From: Methylomonas rhizoryzae
GTDB taxonomy: Bacteria; Pseudomonadota; Gammaproteobacteria; Methylococcales; Methylomonadaceae
Direction: 5' to 3'
Length of the DNA: 64,000 nucleotides
Assembly: GCF_008632455.1 (NCBI RefSeq)
Contig: NZ_CP043929.1
Location: 4,340,001-4,404,000 of the forward strand
In this document: one piece after another, positions 57,101 through 63,100 of the stretch
Position numbering within the stretch: position 1 is the stretch's first letter
Layout of the letters: each line of letters begins with the position of its first letter
Notes under the pieces: generated by a model
Databases searched by the model: none
What the model saw: the letters and a program-made list of their open reading frames with translations, nothing else
Told to the model about the DNA's origin: nothing
Position numbers and translations under genes: made by a program

Positions 57101-60100
57101 GACGGAACTGACCGTTAGCGTATCGCCGCTGCCATTACTGACATTCACGGTAGCGTCTATATCCAGCGTGAGCGTAGCACCGGCTATGATCAAACCATCC
57201 GCGGCGTCTGCATTCAAGCTCAGGCCGTCTTCCAAAAATAAATCGGAGCCCAGCGTGATGGTTTGTCCACCCAAGGCGCTGCCGAACACGATGGTTTCGG
57301 CACCGGACTGGTTGTTGGCCCGACTGACGGCCTCGCGCAAGCTGAAACCGTCGGCGGCATCGCCGTCGGCTTCGTCGTTGCTTTGGTCGACGTAGATGGT
57401 GGAGCTGGTGACCGTAACATCCGCGGTGACTTCGTTCGCAACGTATTTGTCGGTCAAGGTAAACCGGATGGTGGCATCGCCGTAAGGCGTGGCATTGCTA
57501 TAGCCTATGCTGCGCATCAAGGCTTGTACCCGCGCCGTCGTCGCACTGCCGTCGCCGGCGAAGGTGACGACCAAGCTACCGCTGCTGCTGGTATAAGCCC
57601 AAGTGGCGAATTGGGTGGCGCCTTCGGATAAGGTACCGCTGCTGTCCGAACCCTGGCTGATACTGCCGGTCGCAGTCAGTCCGGCGTCGCTCAGAAAATT
57701 AAACACGTCGTTGCTGCTGCCGTCCGCGCTGCCGCCGGTGACGCGTTGCACGGTTAAGATGCCGTTATTCCAATCGCCCTCGCCGTCGGTCACGGTGGCG
57801 TTGGCAACGTCGGCCAAGCCGCTGCCGGCATCGGCCAATGCGACAGTATTGCCGGTGCCGCTGTCGGCACCGTTCAAATCCAGCGTCGGCGGCTGATCTA
57901 TCGGCGCTTGCAGCATGAATTCGTTACCGCCGGACGTAGCACCCGCGTCGGTGGCGGCATAATATGCCGTCAGCAGTGTGCTGCCCTGAGTCGTGGTGCC
58001 GCCTTCGGTTAAGCCGGAGAAGGTTCCGGTAATCGCAGCAGCGCCGCTTTTGCTAATCAACCGATAACTTTCGCCGCTGGCCGGCGAGGTGACGCTGTAG
58101 TTAAGACTTAAGATGGTGCTACCGTCTATCGTCACGCTGCCGTCGACCGCGACAACGTCGTAACTACTGCCGATGCTGTCGCCGCCGATGTCGGCGGCAA
58201 AAGTGGCGCCGGCGCCGAATACCAGATTGCCCTGCACGGTCAAGGCGCCGAAACCGCCGCCGGCCGCGCCCGGCGCCAAGGTTCCGTTGACAGTCAAGGT
58301 ATTGGTCGAACCGGAGCCGAACAGCGTACCGCTACCGCCCAGCGTTGCGCCGTTGTCTACCGTAATAGCGGATGTGCCGCTGAGGCCGCCGTCCGCTATC
58401 AATGTACCGGCGGATACTACGGTGGCACCGGTGTAACTCGCCGCACCGGCCAAGGCCAGCGTGCCGCTGCCGGATTTACTCAAACCGGCGCTACCCGATA
58501 GCGTACCGTTCAAGGTCAAAGTCGAATCGGATTCGACATACAGCGTCGAATCGGCGCTCATTGTAACGGCACCGTTCAAGCTCGCCGTGCTACTGGCAGC
58601 GGCTATCGAAATCGCGCCAGATGAACCGCTAATGCCGGTGCCGGCGATAGTCAGGTTCTCGTTCAGCGTCCGCCCTGATACCCGTAGCTGCGCACCGCTG
58701 GCGATAGTGGTGTCGCCGCTGCTGTTACCGAGCGCATTGTCGTGCCCGACATCCAGTACGCCGGCACTGACCACGATAGCGCCGCTAAAACTGCCGTTGT
58801 CGCCTTGCAGGGTCAGCCGGCCATCGCCGATTTTGGTCAACGTTGAACTTCCGCTTACCACCCCCGATAGCGTCAGAGCCGTGTCGGTACCGGCATTGAT
58901 CGTCGTGTTGCCGGCCAAGGCAACCGAACCGCTCACGCCGGCGGATATGGCGCTACCGCTGGTGGTAACCAACAGGGCGCCGCCGTTCGACACGCCTGTG
59001 CCGGTTAAGGTCAGGTCTTCGGCGATGGTATAGCTTCCGCCGAACTTGAGCGCCGCGCCGGAGGACACCGTGGTGCCGGCGCTGCTGTCGCCCAAGGCCG
59101 AATTGCTGCCTATTGTCAATATCCCGCCGGAAACCGTTGTTGTACCGGAATAGGTATTATTGCCGCTTAGTGTGATGTTGCCGGTGCCGACGCTGTTAAA
59201 AACGATACCGCCGTTAGCGATCGTGCCGCCGAATGTCAGCCCGGCGCTAATGGTATTGTTGATCGTCCGCGTAGCGCCGCCCAGATCCACCGCCCCGGTA
59301 AACGTCAGGCCGGCGCTGCCGGACATCGTCATCGTACCGCCCAAGGTCAGATCGTTCGCCAAGGTGCGAGCGGTAGTTAATCTCGCGCGAATCTTGCCGC
59401 CGTTGATTTGCAGCCCGCCGCTGCCCAGCGCCGAGTCGTGACCCACCTCTATGATGCCGTTATTAAGCGTGGTAGTGCCGCTATAGCTGCTGTTATTGCT
59501 TTGTAGCGACAAAACATTGCCACCAGCGGTTGAATTAACGCTGACGGAACCCGAGCCGCTCAGGGCGCCGGACAAGAAAATCGAACCGTTGGACAGATCG
59601 AATGTAGCACCGCCGGCGCCCACGGAGACTCCGCCGCTGTAACTTAATGAGGTCGATGTGTTGGTTTTCAGGGTTCCGCCGTCCAGAGCCAACGCCGCGG
59701 AGCTGAGGTTATCGACTTGCAAGGTACCGGCGCTGATCGTAGTGGTCCCGGTATACGAGTTGGTCCCGGCCAACGACAACAGACCACTGCCGGTTTTAGT
59801 GAAACCGCCGCTACCGCTTATGTCACCGTCGAAGGTCGCGTCGGCCGCTTGTTGTACGGTTAAAGTGAAGCCGTTCAGATTGACCGTGCCCAAGCCGGTA
59901 ATCCCGGCGACGGTTTCGTTACCGTTTACTCTGAACGTTGCGCCGGTATCCACGGTTACGGTGCCGGTATCGGCAATGGCCGAACCGGTCACCGCCAACG
60001 TGCCGGCCGAAATCGTGGTACTGCCGGTATAGGTATTGGTCCCGCTTAACGTGACCGTGCCGCTTCCGGTTTTCGTCAAGCTGCCCGTCCCGCTGATGTT

Positions 60101-63100
60101 GCCGGAAAAAGTACCGGTCGCGCTTTGATTGAACTCTACGGTACCGTCGTTGCTAATGTTTCCCAGCAATGTCGAAGTCGTGCCGCTCAGAGTACCGGCG
60201 GTCACGGCCAAGCCCCCGGAATAGCTGTTGGACGTGCCGGACAAGCTCAGGGTTTCCGCGCCGGCTTTTGTGAACAAACCCGAACCGGCGATGTCCCCGG
60301 ACAAGGTCGCAGCCGCACTGTTGTCCACGGTACCGCCGCTGCTGCCTAAGCTGATGCTGTTATCGACAGTGGTAGCTCCGGTCAGCGAGAGGGTACCGCC
60401 GTTCAGCTGCACGGTTCCCGTCCCCAAGTTGCTGTCGTCGGCTATCGACAACGTGCCGCCGCTTACGCTGCTCACGCCGGAATAGGTGTTGCTGCCCGAC
60501 AGGGTCAGCACGCCGCTGCCGCTCTTGATTAAGTTACCGCTACCGGAAATAACCCCTTGCAGTTCCAAATCCGCGCTTTGTGCGACGGTTAAGGAATATA
60601 TCCCCAACGCAACGGATCCTGCCGCATTATTGCCGAACAGACCGCCGATAGTTTCGTCGCCCAGCAGCGCGAAAGTGCCGTGGCCGTTGACCCTAAGAAT
60701 GCTGGCGTCGGACAGCGCCGACCCGCCGCTGACCTTCAAGATACCGTAATTGATCACGGTGGTATCGCCGCTGTAATCGCTGGTGATACCGTCCAGCGTG
60801 ATGCTGCCGGTATTGCTAACGCCGCCGGAGACGACCAAACCGCCGCTACCGGTAATTTTACCGGAGAAGGTGGTATCGACGCCGGTGGTCAACCCGGTAG
60901 TCAGCGTATTGCTAGCCAAATCGATAGTGCCGTCGCCCGACAACGTACCGATGCTCTCGCTGGCCGACAAGACTAAGCTGGAGCCGCTCGACATGGCGAC
61001 GGCACTACTATTGCCGATAGCCGCCCCGCCTGAGACCTCCAGCGTACCGGCCGAAATCGTAGTCGTGCCTGTGTAACCATTGCTGCCCGATAGCGTTACC
61101 GACCCCGCCCCGACCTTACTTATCCCACCACTGCCGCTCAGCGCCGTGGCGACGGTCAGGCTATCGCCGACACCGTTGCTCAGACTCAGCGCAAAGCCGG
61201 AATCGATGCTCAAACTGCCGTCGCCGGCCAGAGTGGCGCTGCTCGCGGAATCGGCATCGATAGCAAGGTTTTCACCCAAGCTGCTAGCGGCCGACGTTGA
61301 AATCGATTGCCCGGTCAGCGAGCTGTCCAGCACCAGAGTTTGGCTACCGCTGACATCGGCGGCGGCGATAGCGATCGCTTCGGAAAAACTGACGCCGTCG
61401 GTTAGATCTATCGTCGCGGTATCGCTAGTATTAGTGACATAGATGGAATCGGTGGCCACCGTCACATCCGCAATGTCCGTCGTAGTGCCGTCGGACAGGC
61501 TGAAACGGATAGTCGCATCGCCGGCCGGCGTATCGTTACGGTAGGTAATGCCGTTTAACACCGCAGAGACCAGCGCCGTAGTGGCTCCGCCGTTGAAGCT
61601 GATACTAAGGGTGCCGCCGCTATTCGTAAAACTGGCAAACGCGCTGCCGCCGTCTTCCAAGTCCGACCCATTGACCGTATAGCCTGTCTGGTTAAAGTCG
61701 AACAGGTCTTGCGACCAAGCCCCGCCGGCCCGTTGCACGGTCAACGTGCCGTTGTTCCAATCGCTGACGTCGTTGTCGGCATCGCTGGCCGAAGCCACTG
61801 TTCCGCTGTCCAACAACACGGTATTGCCGACTCCGGCCCAAGCCACGCTGTCCCCGTTTAAATTGGAAATGACCGGGCTATTGTCGTTGTCGTTGGTTAC
61901 CGAAATCGAAAGGGTTTGGGTATCGGTGTTGCTACCGTCGCTGACTTGCACTTCGACTTGGTAAACGTTATCGGTATTGGCATCGGTCGGATTTTCGTAG
62001 TCGGGCGCCGCTTGGAACGTCAACGCACCGGTCGAACTGTTGATGCTGAATTCCGCGGCGTCGGCTCCGCCGCTTATCGAGTAGCTCAAGGTCTGCCCGG
62101 TATCCGAGTCGGTAGCGGTCACCGTTGTTACAGCCGTGGTGTTTTCCGTAATGGAAACCGACGCCGAAGCGCCACCGCCGTCCGAGGTAATCGTCGGTGT
62201 AAATTCGTTGACCTCGGTAACGGTGACCGCAATATCCTGAGTATCCGAGGCGGTGCCGTCGCTGACTTGCACCTGCACGTCGTAAACGTTATCAGTACCG
62301 GAGTCGGTCGGATTTTCGAAATCCGGCGCCGATAGAAAACTCAGCACCCCGGTGCTGCTGTTGATGCTGAAGCTAGCGGCGTCGGCGCCGCCGCTAATCG
62401 AGTAAGTCAAGGTATCGCCGCTGTCGGCGTCGGTCGCGGTTACGGTCGTGACGGCCGTGCCGTTTTCGGCTACGTTGACCGAGGCGGTGGCGCCGCCGCC
62501 GTTGGAAGTAATTACCGGGGTGCTATTCGCGGTGGACGTGATGCTGCTGCTATTGGCGGCGGTCAATCCGCCGGATGTCGCGCGCAACGCCAGCGTGTTG
62601 GAACTGCCGGAATTGGTATATTGCAGAGCCAAACCGGTAAAAGTCGCCACCCCGTTGACGTAGGTTGCGCCGGTACTGGCAGTCGACAAAGTAACCGTGG
62701 TTCCCGTCCCGTCCTGATCGCCGGAGCTGACGCTAAGACTGTTGACTGTGCCGTCTACGGTACCGTCGTTGGGATCGGTGACCGACAATACCAGGTTGGT
62801 CGCATAATCGGTATCGACGAGACCATTGGCGTCAACTGCGCTGACGACCGGTACCGTCGAAAAACCGGTGGACACGCCGCTGCTAATAGCGGTCGGCGCA
62901 GGCTGGGTGCTGAAAATCAATCGAGTCGCCACCACGTCCGGATTGATGGTAGTGGAGGTAGCACCGGTCAACGATCCGCTGGATGCGCTCAGCGTGAAAT
63001 TGGCGTCGGCATCCGATGCAGAGGTATAACTGATGTTGGTAAACGTAGCGATCCCGGCACTTGCTGCTAGCGTGGCGGTACCGCCTAAAATACCGCTACC

